A stretch of DNA of 46,497 bases, from the NCBI GenBank assembly GCA_002429615.1, contig DJAN01000195.1, positions 1-46,497 on the forward strand. The letters are read 5' to 3'. Below the pieces are notes generated by a model, which was given only the letters and a program-made list of their open reading frames with translations, did not search any database and was not told where the DNA came from. The number at the start of each line of letters is the position of its first letter. The first letter of the stretch is position 1. Shown in pieces: positions 38,473-46,497 of the stretch. The stretch comes from Lysobacteraceae bacterium UBA6001 (GTDB lineage: Bacteria > Pseudomonadota > Gammaproteobacteria > Xanthomonadales > Xanthomonadaceae). The position numbers and the translations under genes are program-made.

Positions 38473-39948
38473 TCAACCCGCGCGCAGGTCTGGCGCCAGC
38501 GTTTCCCACAACGCCTCCACGCGCCGTTGCAGCTGCGCGTCGGGCACGATCAGCCGGCCCCATTCGCGCGTGGTCTCGCCGGGCCATTTGCAGGTGGCGT
38601 CCAGACCCAGCTTGGAGCCGAGCCCGGGCTGCGGCGAGGCGAAGTCGAGATAGTCGATCGGCGTGTTCTCCACCAGCATGGCATCGCGCACCGGGTCGAC
38701 GCGGGTGGACACCGCCCACAGCACCTGGCCCATGTCGCGCACGTCGATGTCCTCGTCCACGACGATCACGAACTTGGTGTAGGTGAACTGCCGCAGGTAG
38801 GACCACACCGCCATCATCATCCGCCGCGCATGCCCGGCGTACTGCTTGCGGATCGACACCACCGCCACGCGGTACGAGCAGGCGTGCGGGGGCAGGTGGA
38901 AGTCGACCAGCTCCGGGAACACCTTGCGCAGGATCGGCACGTACACCTCGTTGAGCGCGGCGGCCATCACCGAGGGCTCGTCCAGCGGCGCGCGTCCCAT
39001 GTAGCTGCCGTGGTAGATCGCCTGGTGCCGCCACTGCATGCGCTCCACGGTGAAGACCGGAAAGTGCTCGCGCGCGTTGTAGTAGCCGGTGTGATCGCCG
39101 AACGGACCTTCCTCGGCGGTGTCGCCGGGGTAGATGAAGCCTTCCAGCACGATCTCGGCGCCGGCGGGCGCGTCCAGGCCGGTGAGATGGCTGCGCCACA
39201 GCCAGCTGCGCGCGCCACGCAGCAGGCCGGCGAACTCATGTTCGCTGAGCGTGTCCGGCACCGGCGCGACCGCGGCCAGCAGTGTCGCCGGATCCGCCCC
39301 GATCGCCACCAGCACCGGGAACGGCTCGCCCGGGTGCGCCGCGCACCAGGCACGGTAATCCTGCGCGCCGCCGCGATGTGGCAGCCAGCGCATGATGAGG
39401 CGGTTCGGCCCGATCACCTGTTGGCGATAGATCGCCACGTTCTGCCGCGCCTGCTGCGGGCCGCGCGTCACCACCATGCCGAGGGTGATCAGGCGCCCGG
39501 CATCCTCGGGCCAGCAGCGCTGGATCGGGAAGCGCGACAGGTCCACGTCACCGCCGCGGGCGACGTTGTCGGTGAACGCTGCCTCGAGCACCCGGCGCGG
39601 CGCGACGTGCTTGAGCTGGGCCAGGCCGGGCCACGCCTCCAGTGCGTCGCGCAGCGACGACGGCCAGCGCGGCTCCTTCAGCTCGGCGAGCAGTTCGCCC
39701 AGTTCGCGCAGCGAAGCCAGCGGACGATCGCCCAACGCCAGCTCGATGCGGCGGCGGTGCCCGAACAGATTGCCCAGCGTCGCGTGCTCCGAACCCACCG
39801 ACTTTCGCATCAGCAACGCCGGCCCCTGCGTCTTCAGCGCATGCAGGGACAGCGCGGTGCTTTCCAGCTCCGGGTCGATCGGCGTATCGAAGGACAGCAG
39901 CTGCCCATGCAGGGCAAGGCGGTCGAGGAACTGGCGGAGGTCGTGCAC
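38473..39948 (-). CDS. ubiD: 4-hydroxy-3-polyprenylbenzoate decarboxylase
   Basis: Decarboxylates the prenylated ring in ubiquinone synthesis; prenyl-FMN-dependent. The 491-residue sequence is the biosynthetic type: MHDLRQFLDRLALHGQLLSF, NVAIYRQQVIGPNRLIMRWL, IVLEGFIYPGDTAEEGPFGD then HTGYY, and LVENTPIDYLDFASPQPGLG. The Glu and Asp of EEGPFGDHTG are the catalytic pair. The start is GTG 39948, with no strong ribosome binding site. Distinct from the UbiD-type enzyme at 32.9 kb. An imperfect ANR-type promoter lies 28-70 bases upstream, and ubiU follows, probably in the same operon. Confidence 0.95.
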   Translation of the reverse strand: MHDLRQFLDRLALHGQLLSFDTPIDPELESTALSLHALKTQGPALLMRKSVGSEHATLGNLFGHRRRIELALGDRPLASLRELGELLAELKEPRWPSSLRDALEAWPGLAQLKHVAPRRVLEAAFTDNVARGGDVDLSRFPIQRCWPEDAGRLITLGMVVTRGPQQARQNVAIYRQQVIGPNRLIMRWLPHRGGAQDYRAWCAAHPGEPFPVLVAIGADPATLLAAVAPVPDTLSEHEFAGLLRGARSWLWRSHLTGLDAPAGAEIVLEGFIYPGDTAEEGPFGDHTGYYNAREHFPVFTVERMQWRHQAIYHGSYMGRAPLDEPSVMAAALNEVYVPILRKVFPELVDFHLPPHACSYRVAVVSIRKQYAGHARRMMMAVWSYLRQFTYTKFVIVVDEDIDVRDMGQVLWAVSTRVDPVRDAMLVENTPIDYLDFASPQPGLGSKLGLDATCKWPGETTREWGRLIVPDAQLQRRVEALWETLAPDLRAG

Positions 39949-39975
39949 GATGCGCTTCGCTGACGGGTCGAGGCG

Positions 39976-40017
39976 ACGCTAAGGCATCGGCGCCAGGCCC
40001 ATCTTGATCTCCGTCAG
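39976..40017 (-). promoter_or_regulatory. Possible ANR-type promoter of ubiD-ubiU
   Basis: On the minus strand CTGACGGAGATCAA (40017-40004) keeps ATCAA and three of five bases of the other half. TAGCGT (39981-39976) fits a -10, and the box centre is 41.5 bases from the start it predicts (39969). As for ubiT, one half is imperfect. Confidence 0.4.
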
Positions 40018-40044
40018 CGCGCGCCCGATCTGGTGTGTGGCGCC

Positions 40045-40461
40045 TCAGGGCTGTACCGGTTCGCGCCCACGCATCGCCACCGGCTCGGCCGCCGCGGACC
40101 CTGTCCAGCGCACGACGTAGGCATCCGTCGGCGCGCCGCCGCGTGGCAGCGCACGCACGCCGACCTTGCCGTACCGGCACAGATCGACATCCTCGTAGCG
40201 CAGCGTGCGGCCATCGGCGAAGCCGAAGCGCAGGTCATGGCGACAGCCCTGCCGCTGCAGCGCGACGGTCTGGCTGTCGCCGCCGCCCTGCAGGCGGCCC
40301 GCCAGTGCCACGTCCGTGAACTCGGTGCTGGCATGCGGTGCGACCTGCATCGAGACGATGCTGTCACCGGCATGGTTGACCACCTGCAGGTAGCGCGGCG
40401 TGCCGGCATGGGCGGCGACGGGCAACAGGAGCAGGCACAGCAGGGAAGCAGGCAGGCGCAT
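40045..40461 (-). CDS. Small secreted protein of unknown function
   Basis: A 138-residue protein with a signal peptide (MRLPASLLCLLLLPVAAHAG, cleavage after AHA) and a beta-rich mature part (PRYLQVVNHAGDSIVSMQV, TLRYEDVDLCRYGKVGVRAL). Two cysteines (GCRHDL and DLCRYG) could form a disulfide. The ATG at 40461 has AAAGGAG seven bases upstream, better than the upstream in-frame start at 40602. I do not recognise the family. Between ubiD and the divergent LytS-type kinase gene. Confidence 0.72.
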   Translation of the reverse strand: MRLPASLLCLLLLPVAAHAGTPRYLQVVNHAGDSIVSMQVAPHASTEFTDVALAGRLQGGGDSQTVALQRQGCRHDLRFGFADGRTLRYEDVDLCRYGKVGVRALPRGGAPTDAYVVRWTGSAAAEPVAMRGREPVQP

Positions 40462-40659
40462 GACGGCGATCTCCTTTCGGTCGGTGCGGCCGCGCGGACG
40501 CGCGACCTTGCGCATATCCCGCGCGCATCCGGCCTGCCGGGGAAACCGAAACGGGACGGATCGTCGTGGCGCCGGGACGAAACGTAGCCGGAGCGCGGCC
40601 ACTTTTCCTGCCGCCGCCGCCGTGCTTAGGATGCGGCACCGTCCGCAGGAACCATCGCC

Positions 40660-41769
40660 ATGAACATCCGCCTGGGGCAGACCGAGATCGCGCTGACCCG
40701 CTACCTGGCGCTATGGACGGTGGTGGTGCTGGCGTTCGCCATGCAGGGATTCGTCCAGGACGCCCTGCTGCACGACAACGTCTGGTCGCCGTTCGACTAC
40801 CTGCGCTGGTCGGCGATCCAGTGGTACACCTGGGCCGCATTCGCGCCGCTGGTGTTCCGCTTCGGCGAGCGCTGGCCGCTGCCGCGTCCGCTGCGCCTGC
40901 GCTCGCTTGGCCGCCATCTGCTGCTGGCGTTCGCCTTGACCCTGCTGGCGATGGTGATCGGCGCGATCGTCAGCGCCGGCGAGTTCGGCGCGCAGCTGGC
41001 GCAGTTCATCGGCAGGCATTTCGCCATCGGCATGCTGACCTACTTCGCGCTGCTCGCCGTTCAGCAGGCACTGCACTATCGCAACGAAAGCACGCGGCGC
41101 GAGATCGAGGCCGGGCAACTGGCCACCGAGTTGGCGCGCTCGCGCCTGCAGGTGCTCAAGACCCAGCTGCAACCGCATTTCCTGTTCAACACCTTGCATG
41201 CCATCGTCACCCTGCTCGACGAGGACAAGCATTCGGCCGAGGACATGCTGCTGCGGCTGAGCGAGCTGCTGCGCGCCTTCCTGGAGGAATACGACGGCCA
41301 GGAGATTCCACTGCGGCGTGAGCTGGAGCTGCTCGACCTCTACCTGGGCATCCAGCGCCGCCGTTATGGCGAGCGCCTGGAGACCCGGCTGTATATCGAC
41401 CCGAAGGCGCTGGACTGCGCCGTGCCCAGCCTGATCCTGCAGCCGCTGGTGGAGAATGCGATCCGCCACGGTATCGGCCGCCACGCCGGCGGCGACTGCG
41501 TGGAGATCGAGGCCACCCGCGAGCAAGACACGCTGCGCATCGAGGTACGCAACCGCAACAGCGTGCTGGAAGATCCCCCGCCGGCGGCCACGCAGGAAGG
41601 ACATGGCATCGGCGTGGCCAACACCCGGCTGCGCCTGCGCGAGCTGTACGGCGATGCGGCCGAGCTGCGGCTGGATGTCACCTGGCCGCGCGGCGTCGCT
41701 TGCCGGCTGCGCCTGCCGGCGCATGCGGCCGAGGAGTTCGACGACGCACCGGAGCATGTGCCGGCATGA
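40660..41769 (+). CDS. LytS/AlgZ-type sensor histidine kinase
   Basis: A 369-residue kinase with four N-terminal membrane helices (about residues 15-145), then the His_kinase domain: LQPHFLFNTLHAIVTLLDE (phospho-His in QPHFLFN), LILQPLVENAIRHGIG and GIGVANTRLRLRELYG. The ATG at 40660 has AGGA eight bases upstream. It overlaps its regulator by four bases. Related to AlgZ (FimS) of pseudomonads, which controls surface polysaccharide and motility; the role here is not known. Confidence 0.92.
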   Translation: MNIRLGQTEIALTRYLALWTVVVLAFAMQGFVQDALLHDNVWSPFDYLRWSAIQWYTWAAFAPLVFRFGERWPLPRPLRLRSLGRHLLLAFALTLLAMVIGAIVSAGEFGAQLAQFIGRHFAIGMLTYFALLAVQQALHYRNESTRREIEAGQLATELARSRLQVLKTQLQPHFLFNTLHAIVTLLDEDKHSAEDMLLRLSELLRAFLEEYDGQEIPLRRELELLDLYLGIQRRRYGERLETRLYIDPKALDCAVPSLILQPLVENAIRHGIGRHAGGDCVEIEATREQDTLRIEVRNRNSVLEDPPPAATQEGHGIGVANTRLRLRELYGDAAELRLDVTWPRGVACRLRLPAHAAEEFDDAPEHVPA

Positions 41770-42530
41770 GCCTGTCGGTGCTGATCGTCGACGATGAGCC
41801 CATCGCCCGGCTGGCCCTGGCGCGGCTGCTGCGCGAGCAGGCGGATGTCGAGATCGTCGGGGAGTACGGTGATGGCGCCTCGGCCTTGGCGGCGATCCGC
41901 GCGCACTCGCCCGACCTGGTCTTCCTGGACATCCAGATGCCCGAGATGACCGGGCTGGAAGTGGCGGCCGCGCTCGGCACGCAGTTGCCGGCCACCGTGT
42001 TCGTGACCGCCTATGAGCAATACGCGGTGCGTGCGTTCGAAGCGAACGCGCTGGACTACCTGGTCAAGCCATTCAGCCGCGAGCGCTTCGCGCAGACGCT
42101 GCAGCGCGCGCGTGACCGGCTCGCGCGTGGCGCGGAGGATCCGCGACGGGTGGCCGAGGCGCTGGATGCGCTTCGCCGTCGCGAGGACTACCTGGAGCGT
42201 GTGCCGGTACGCGTGGACGAGCGCGTGGTGCTGGTGGCAGTGGATGACATCGTCTGGATCCGCGCCAATCGCAACACCGTGGAGCTGCACCTGAAGGACG
42301 CCACACATGAGCTGCGCCAGACCATGTCCGCGCTGGCGGCGAAGCTCGACCCGCGCCGCTTCGCGCGGGTGCATCGCTCGGCCATCGTCAACGTGCGCCG
42401 CGTGCGCGAGATCCATCCGTGGTTCAACGGCCACCACGTGCTCACGCTGGATACCGGCCAGCAGCTGCGCATGAGCCGGTACCAGCATGAGCTGTTCATG
42501 CGCCTGGTGACGACGGGGCGCGGCGAGTAG
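41766..42530 (+). CDS. LytTR-family response regulator (AlgR-like)
   Basis: A 254-residue regulator. The receiver domain has SVLIVDDEPIARLALARLL, the Asp in LVFLDIQMPEMTG and Lys in DYLVKPFSRERF. The C-terminal LytTR domain contains VAVDDIVWIRANRNTVELHL, RFARVHRSAIVNVRRVREIH and GQQLRMSRYQHELFMRLV. It starts at ATG 41766 inside the kinase stop (ATGA). LytTR proteins bind direct repeats upstream of virulence and surface genes. Confidence 0.93.
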   Translation: MSLSVLIVDDEPIARLALARLLREQADVEIVGEYGDGASALAAIRAHSPDLVFLDIQMPEMTGLEVAAALGTQLPATVFVTAYEQYAVRAFEANALDYLVKPFSRERFAQTLQRARDRLARGAEDPRRVAEALDALRRREDYLERVPVRVDERVVLVAVDDIVWIRANRNTVELHLKDATHELRQTMSALAAKLDPRRFARVHRSAIVNVRRVREIHPWFNGHHVLTLDTGQQLRMSRYQHELFMRLVTTGRGE

Positions 42531-42583
42531 GCCCCAGGCGTGCGCCGTGGCGGAAGAACGCGCCGCCCAGGTGGTGACCGCCG

Positions 42584-42940
42584 TCAGCCGGGCCACGGCT
42601 GGCCGATGAGTTCGGCACGCGCCGCCTCGTAATCCTGGTTGAAGCCGTGCGCCAGCAGCTGCAGCGACTGCCAACCGACGCGATCGGCACTGCGCTGTGA
42701 CAGGGCATCGTGGAGGAAGCTGCTCGCCTTGGCCTCGAACCGGCTTGCATAGCCCCGCAGCTCATCGGAAAGGTCCAGCGAGCCACCCGAACGCAGCAGC
42801 GCGCGCACTTCCGCCACATACGCCTGCAGGGTGGCGAACTCGGAGCGGGCCAACCGGCGTTCGGTGCGCGCCGCCAGCGCCTTGCGACGGCTCCATTGGC
42901 CAAGGAAGGTGCGCGTGGCGATCAAGGACAGGGCTTGCAT
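42584..42940 (-). CDS. Small helical protein of unknown function
   Basis: A 118-residue protein rich in Ala, Arg, Leu and Glu, probably mostly helical: [59 protein letters not shown]. No signal peptide, membrane helix or known motif. The ATG at 42940 is not preceded by a clear ribosome binding site. Convergent with the LytTR gene (53 bases) and divergent from bioB. Confidence 0.6.
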   Translation of the reverse strand: MQALSLIATRTFLGQWSRRKALAARTERRLARSEFATLQAYVAEVRALLRSGGSLDLSDELRGYASRFEAKASSFLHDALSQRSADRVGWQSLQLLAHGFNQDYEAARAELIGQPWPG

Positions 42941-43058
42941 GGCCGGTCACCGTGACGGTGGGCAGGGCGGGAGCGCCAGCACAACAGAAGCGGGGACCGT
43001 GCGGAAATTCCCTGTGGCGATGAGCTTAGTCGTATTCCGGCCACCGCCCGCGCGCGCA

Positions 43059-43092
43059 CTGTCAACTCCAAACCATACGGTACGGTTGACAG
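43059..43092. promoter_or_regulatory. BirA operator upstream of bioB
   Basis: CTGTCAACT (43059-43067), 16 bases, GGTTGACAG (43084-43092). This is the layout of the known BirA site, TTGTAAACC-N15/16-GGTTTACAA, with the same spacing. It lies 60-93 bases upstream of the bioB ATG. The window's own BirA carries the HTH needed to use it. Biotin excess would repress bioB through BirA-biotinyl-AMP. Confidence 0.88.
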
Positions 43093-43151
43093 TCCCACCC
43101 CTGCCGACCAGACTGCGCCGCTTCTCCAGCCGCCGACCTCCAGGTAAGCCG

Positions 43152-44186
43152 ATGTCCGCCGAACTCCGCCACGACTGGCGCGCCGAGGAACTGCATGCGC
43201 TGTTCTCGCTGCCGTTCCCCGAGCTGCTGCACCGCGCCGCGAGCGTGCACCGCGAGCATTTCGATCCGGCCGAGGTCCAGGTCTCGACCCTGCTGTCGGT
43301 GAAGACCGGCGGCTGCCCGGAGGACTGCGCCTACTGCCCGCAGGCGCAGCGCTACGACACTGGCGTGTCGGCGCAGAAGCTGATGGAAACCGACGCCGTG
43401 GTCGCGCGCGCGCGCCAGGCCAAGGCGGCCGGCGCCTCGCGCTTCTGCATGGGCGCGGCCTGGCGCTCGCCCAAGGACCGCGACATCCCGAAGGTCGCCG
43501 CGATGATCGCCGAGGTGAAGGCGCTCGGCCTGGAGACCTGCGCCACGCTGGGCATGCTCGACGCCGGCCAGGCCAAGGCGCTCAAGGACGCCGGCCTGGA
43601 CTACTACAACCACAATCTCGATACCTCGCCGGACTTTTACGACTCGATCATCCACACCCGCCAGTACCAGGACCGCCTGGATACGCTCGGCCACGTGCGC
43701 GATGCCGGGCTGAAGACCTGCTGCGGTGGCATCGTCGGCATGGGCGAGACCCGCGATCACCGCGTCGGCCTGCTGCTGGCGCTGGCCACCCTGCCGGCAC
43801 ATCCGGACTCGGTGCCGATCAACCGCCTGGTGCAGGTCGCCGGCACGCCGCTGCACGGCACCGCGCAGCTGGACCCGTTCGAGTTCGTGCGGATGATCGC
43901 GGTGGCCCGCATCACCATGCCGCGCTCGATGGTGCGCCTGTCCGCCGGCCGCGAGGCGATGAGCGACGAGCTGCAGGCGCTGTGCTTCAGCGCCGGCGCC
44001 AACTCGATCTTCTACGGCGAGAAGCTGCTGACCACCGGCAACCCGGACACCGAGCGCGACCTGGCCCTGTTCGAGCGCCTCGGCCTGCGGCCGATGGCCA
44101 TCGAGGTCGACGCCGCCGACCATGACCATGCCGGTACCGTCCACGCCGACATCACCTGCCCCGGGCGCTGCGAACAGGCAGCCTGA
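43152..44186 (+). CDS. bioB: Biotin synthase
   Basis: Radical SAM enzyme that inserts sulfur into dethiobiotin. The 344-residue protein has the cluster motif CPEDCAYC in [14 protein letters not shown] (C55, C59, C62 region), then [45 protein letters not shown] and [20 protein letters not shown], with the [2Fe-2S] ligands conserved. The start is ATG 43152. Length and C-terminus are as in E. coli (346). First of three biotin genes. Confidence 0.96.
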   Translation: MSAELRHDWRAEELHALFSLPFPELLHRAASVHREHFDPAEVQVSTLLSVKTGGCPEDCAYCPQAQRYDTGVSAQKLMETDAVVARARQAKAAGASRFCMGAAWRSPKDRDIPKVAAMIAEVKALGLETCATLGMLDAGQAKALKDAGLDYYNHNLDTSPDFYDSIIHTRQYQDRLDTLGHVRDAGLKTCCGGIVGMGETRDHRVGLLLALATLPAHPDSVPINRLVQVAGTPLHGTAQLDPFEFVRMIAVARITMPRSMVRLSAGREAMSDELQALCFSAGANSIFYGEKLLTTGNPDTERDLALFERLGLRPMAIEVDAADHDHAGTVHADITCPGRCEQAA

Positions 44187-44306
44187 CCCGGCCGGCCCTG
44201 CCGCCCGATCCCCCGGGCGGCCCGGTCGTCGGGCCATGGCCCCCCGCCGGCCCCGGGCTGCGGTTAACCTAGCCGGCCCGGACCCGGACAGCCAGAAGGG
44301 ACGATC

Positions 44307-45518
44307 ATGGCCCGACCCGACCTGCATGAACGCATCCAGGCGCTGCGCAAGCTGCGCGCCGCCCAGGGCCGCATCCGCATCCGCCGCACCGTGGCACGCC
44401 GGGACGGCGTGCGCGTGGAGGTCGACGGCCGCTGGCTGATCGGCTTCTGCAGCAATGACTACCTGGGCCTGTCCCAGCAGTTCGAAGTGGTCGCCGCACT
44501 GCAGGACGCCGCCTCGCGCGAAGGCGCCGGCGCCGGCGCCTCGCACCTCATCTCCGGCCACCACGCCCTGCACGAGGCTTTGGAACGCGAAGTGGCCGAC
44601 TGGCTCGGCTATCCGCGCGGCCTGCTGTTCGGCAGCGGCTTCATCGCCAACCTCGCCGTGCAGCAGGCGCTGCTGAGCGAGGAGGATGACCTCTGTGTGC
44701 AGGACCGGCTCAACCACGCCAGCCTGCTCGACGCCAGCCGCCTGGCCGGCTGCCGCCTGCGCCGTTATCCGCATCTCGATGCCGAAGGCGCGATGCGCCA
44801 GTTCAAGAGCGCGCCGGAAGGCGCGGCGATGCTGGTCACCGATGGTGTTTTCAGCATGGACGGCGACGTCGCCCCGCTGCGTTCGCTGAGCCTGGTCGCG
44901 CGCATGCAGGAAGCGGTGCTGTACGTGGACGACGCGCATGGCGTGGGCGTAGTGGGCCCGCAAGGGCGCGGCTGCGCGGCCGACGCCGGCCTGGGCGTGA
45001 GCGAGGTGCCGCTGCAGCTGGTCACGCTCGGCAAGGCGCTCGGCGGGCATGGCGCGGTGGTGGTCGGCGAGGAAACGCTGATCCAGCATCTGGCCGAAAC
45101 CGCGCGGCCCTACATCTACACCACCGCGATGCCGCCGGCGCAGGCCGCCTCGGCGCTGGCGGCGGTCAAGCTCGCGCGTCGCGACGACTGGCGCCGCGAG
45201 AAACTCACCGGCCTGATCTCGCAGTTCCGCGAGGGCGCGCGTCGCCACGGCCTGGAACTGATGGCGTCGGATACGCCGATCCAGCCGCTGCTGTGCGGCG
45301 ACGAATCGACGGTGATGGCGATGTCGTCCTCGCTGGAGAACGCCGGCTTCCTGGTCAGCGCCATCCGCCCGCCGACGGTGCCGGAAGGCAAGGCGCGGCT
45401 GCGCGTGACCCTGTCGGCACTGCATACGCCGCAGCAGGTGCTGGAGCTGGTCGAGGCCACCGCCCGCGCGCGCGACATCGTGCAGCGCCAGCAGCACGTA
45501 TCGGCGATGCGCGCCTGA
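44307..45518 (+). CDS. bioF: 8-amino-7-oxononanoate synthase
   Basis: PLP enzyme that condenses pimeloyl-ACP with L-alanine. The 403-residue protein has [50 protein letters not shown] (Asp for PLP) and [15 protein letters not shown] (the Schiff-base Lys). It follows bioB after 120 bases of GC-rich sequence with no gene. Confidence 0.95.
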   Translation: MARPDLHERIQALRKLRAAQGRIRIRRTVARRDGVRVEVDGRWLIGFCSNDYLGLSQQFEVVAALQDAASREGAGAGASHLISGHHALHEALEREVADWLGYPRGLLFGSGFIANLAVQQALLSEEDDLCVQDRLNHASLLDASRLAGCRLRRYPHLDAEGAMRQFKSAPEGAAMLVTDGVFSMDGDVAPLRSLSLVARMQEAVLYVDDAHGVGVVGPQGRGCAADAGLGVSEVPLQLVTLGKALGGHGAVVVGEETLIQHLAETARPYIYTTAMPPAQAASALAAVKLARRDDWRREKLTGLISQFREGARRHGLELMASDTPIQPLLCGDESTVMAMSSSLENAGFLVSAIRPPTVPEGKARLRVTLSALHTPQQVLELVEATARARDIVQRQQHVSAMRA

Positions 45519-45534
45519 TCCCACGGAATACCGC

Positions 45535-46296
45535 ATGCACATCGATACCGTCGGCCAGGGGCCGGACCTCGTCCTGATCCATGGCTGGGCGCTGCATGGC
45601 GGCGTGTTCGCGCCGCTGGTCGAACGTCTCTCGCCGCGCTTCCGCCTGCACCTGGTCGACCTGCCGGGCCACGGCCTCAGCCGCGACGACGACACCCCGC
45701 TGGCGTTGCCGCACGTGGTGCATGCGATCGCCGCGGCCACGCCGCCGGCGGTGTGGCTGGGCTGGTCGCTGGGCGGGCTGTTCGCGCTGCATGCCGCCGC
45801 GACCCAGCCGCAGGTGCGCGGGTTGGCGATGATCGCCGCCACGCCGCGCTTCGTGCATGGCAGCGACTGGCCGCACGCGGTGGATGCCGAGGTGTTCGCG
45901 CAGTTCGGGCGCGACCTGGCGACCGACTATCGCGGCACGCTAGACCGCTTCCTGGCCCTGGACACGCTGGGCTCGGAACACGCACGCAGCGAGCTGCGCA
46001 CGCTGAAGCAGGCACTCGTGGAACGCGGCGAACCCGCGCCACGCGCCCTGCAGGAAGGGCTGGAACTGCTGCGCCGCAGCGACCTGCGCCGCGCCCTGTC
46101 CACGCTGGGCAAGCCCAGCCTGTGGCTGGCCGGCCAGCGCGACCGGCTGGTTCCCGCCGCCGGCATGCACGCCGCCGCCGCGCTGTCGGCGCACGCCGAA
46201 GCCCACACGATTTCCGGCGGCGGCCATGCGCCCTTCCTCGGCCACGCCGACGAGGTCGCCGAGCGGCTGGAACGCTTCGTCTCCGCGCAGGGCTAA
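45535..46296 (+). CDS. bioH: Pimeloyl-ACP methyl ester carboxylesterase
   Basis: Alpha/beta hydrolase that frees pimeloyl-ACP from its methyl ester, ending the BioC-started route. The 253-residue protein has the nucleophile in WLGWSLGGLFALHAAA (Ser of GWSLGG), the acid in GQRDRLVPAAG and the His in SGGGHAPFLGHAD. LIHGWALHGGVF is the oxyanion-hole region. It starts 16 bases after bioF in the same direction. bioC is not in the window. Confidence 0.93.
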   Translation: MHIDTVGQGPDLVLIHGWALHGGVFAPLVERLSPRFRLHLVDLPGHGLSRDDDTPLALPHVVHAIAAATPPAVWLGWSLGGLFALHAAATQPQVRGLAMIAATPRFVHGSDWPHAVDAEVFAQFGRDLATDYRGTLDRFLALDTLGSEHARSELRTLKQALVERGEPAPRALQEGLELLRRSDLRRALSTLGKPSLWLAGQRDRLVPAAGMHAAAALSAHAEAHTISGGGHAPFLGHADEVAERLERFVSAQG

Positions 46297-46351
46297 CCCC
46301 CACCGTCCCCGCTGGCCGATGATGGCGGCCGGTTCGCACGGGACACACGAC

Positions 46352-46497
46352 ATGGACATGGGTATCGCGGGACGTTGGGCGCTGGTCTGCGGCGCCAGCA
46401 AGGGCCTGGGCTACGGCTGCGCGCAGGCGCTGGCGGGCGAAGGGGTGAATGTCGTCATCGTGGCCCGCGGCGCGGAAGCGCTGGAGGCCGCGGCGGC
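46352..46497 (+). CDS. Short-chain dehydrogenase/reductase, N-terminus (partial)
   Basis: Forty-eight codons are visible before the right edge. The N-terminal Rossmann motif is CGASKGLGYGCAQALAGEG (TGxxxGxG form), followed by VNVVIVARGAEALEA, where Arg after the second strand fits NADPH. Classical SDR such as 3-oxoacyl-ACP-reductase-like enzymes; the catalytic YxxxK is outside the window. Same strand as bioH, 55 bases away. It may belong to the biotin operon, but that cannot be decided here. Confidence 0.85.
   Translation, partial: MDMGIAGRWALVCGASKGLGYGCAQALAGEGVNVVIVARGAEALEAAA

Noticed and set aside
43062..45842. A 926-codon open frame antisense to bioB and bioF
   Set aside because: Composition-driven shadow of GC-rich genes; no domain, low-complexity His/Gln/Arg-rich translation, and the opposite strand encodes two textbook biotin enzymes.

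Overview
High-GC (about 70%) DNA from a gammaproteobacterium, most likely Xanthomonadaceae (Stenotrophomonas/Pseudoxanthomonas/Lysobacter type). Pointers are the coaX-birA pair next to a putative SPOR gene, the phoP-phoQ layout, the bioB-bioF-bioH run, and GTAG-type REP palindromes of the kind known from Stenotrophomonas. No rRNA, tRNA, CRISPR array, insertion sequence or prophage is visible. The family and the species are inference.

Layout. 1-9.6 kb: housekeeping and envelope genes (coaX, birA, mtfA, phoQ, phoP, dusA), a small bacteriocin-leader-like peptide gene followed by a degenerate CPBP-like membrane protein, and a divergent HxlR regulator/qorB pair. 9.8-14.1 kb: dinG, a small membrane protein, aroE and a TolB-like propeller protein. 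14.1-19.2 kb: an anaerobic block with nrdG, a class III ribonucleotide reductase whose glycyl-radical domain is a separate 65-residue protein, ubiT, ubiV, and an FNR/ANR regulator carrying all four cluster cysteines. 19.4-34.5 kb: an accessory shikimate/quinate-type block. 34.7-36.8 kb: an OmpR/EnvZ-type pair. 36.9-40.0 kb: idi, ubiU and ubiD. 40.0-42.9 kb: a LytS/LytTR-type pair between two small unknown genes. 43.0-46.5 kb: bioB, bioF, bioH and the start of an SDR gene.

The accessory block is the most interesting part. On the minus strand, eight genes appear to form one operon that starts at a perfect TTGAT-N4-ATCAA box (34516-34529) and ends at a strong terminator (26392-26420). Gene order is UbiD-type decarboxylase, UbiX-type flavin prenyltransferase, DUF554 membrane protein, YhbP-like protein, secreted beta-helix protein, DsbB paralogue, OprB-type porin, and a type I dehydroquinase with a signal peptide. 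Beside it lie a transporter plus a YdiB-like quinate/shikimate dehydrogenase, an FMN/FeS/FAD old-yellow-enzyme reductase, an ACS-family transporter, and a fusion of an intact-looking shikimate kinase to a MarR DNA-binding domain. I infer an oxygen-controlled route: dehydroquinate to dehydroshikimate to protocatechuate in the periplasm, then decarboxylation to catechol inside, with the kinase-MarR fusion as metabolite sensor.

ANR-type sites in front of nrdD, ubiT, ubiD and the eight-gene operon tie these units to the ANR gene in the same window. Dehydroquinase, ubiquinone (ubiD/T/U/V, idi) and deoxynucleotide (nrdD/G) genes suggest a coordinated adaptation to low oxygen. A BirA operator in front of bioB matches the HTH-bearing BirA at the other end of the window.
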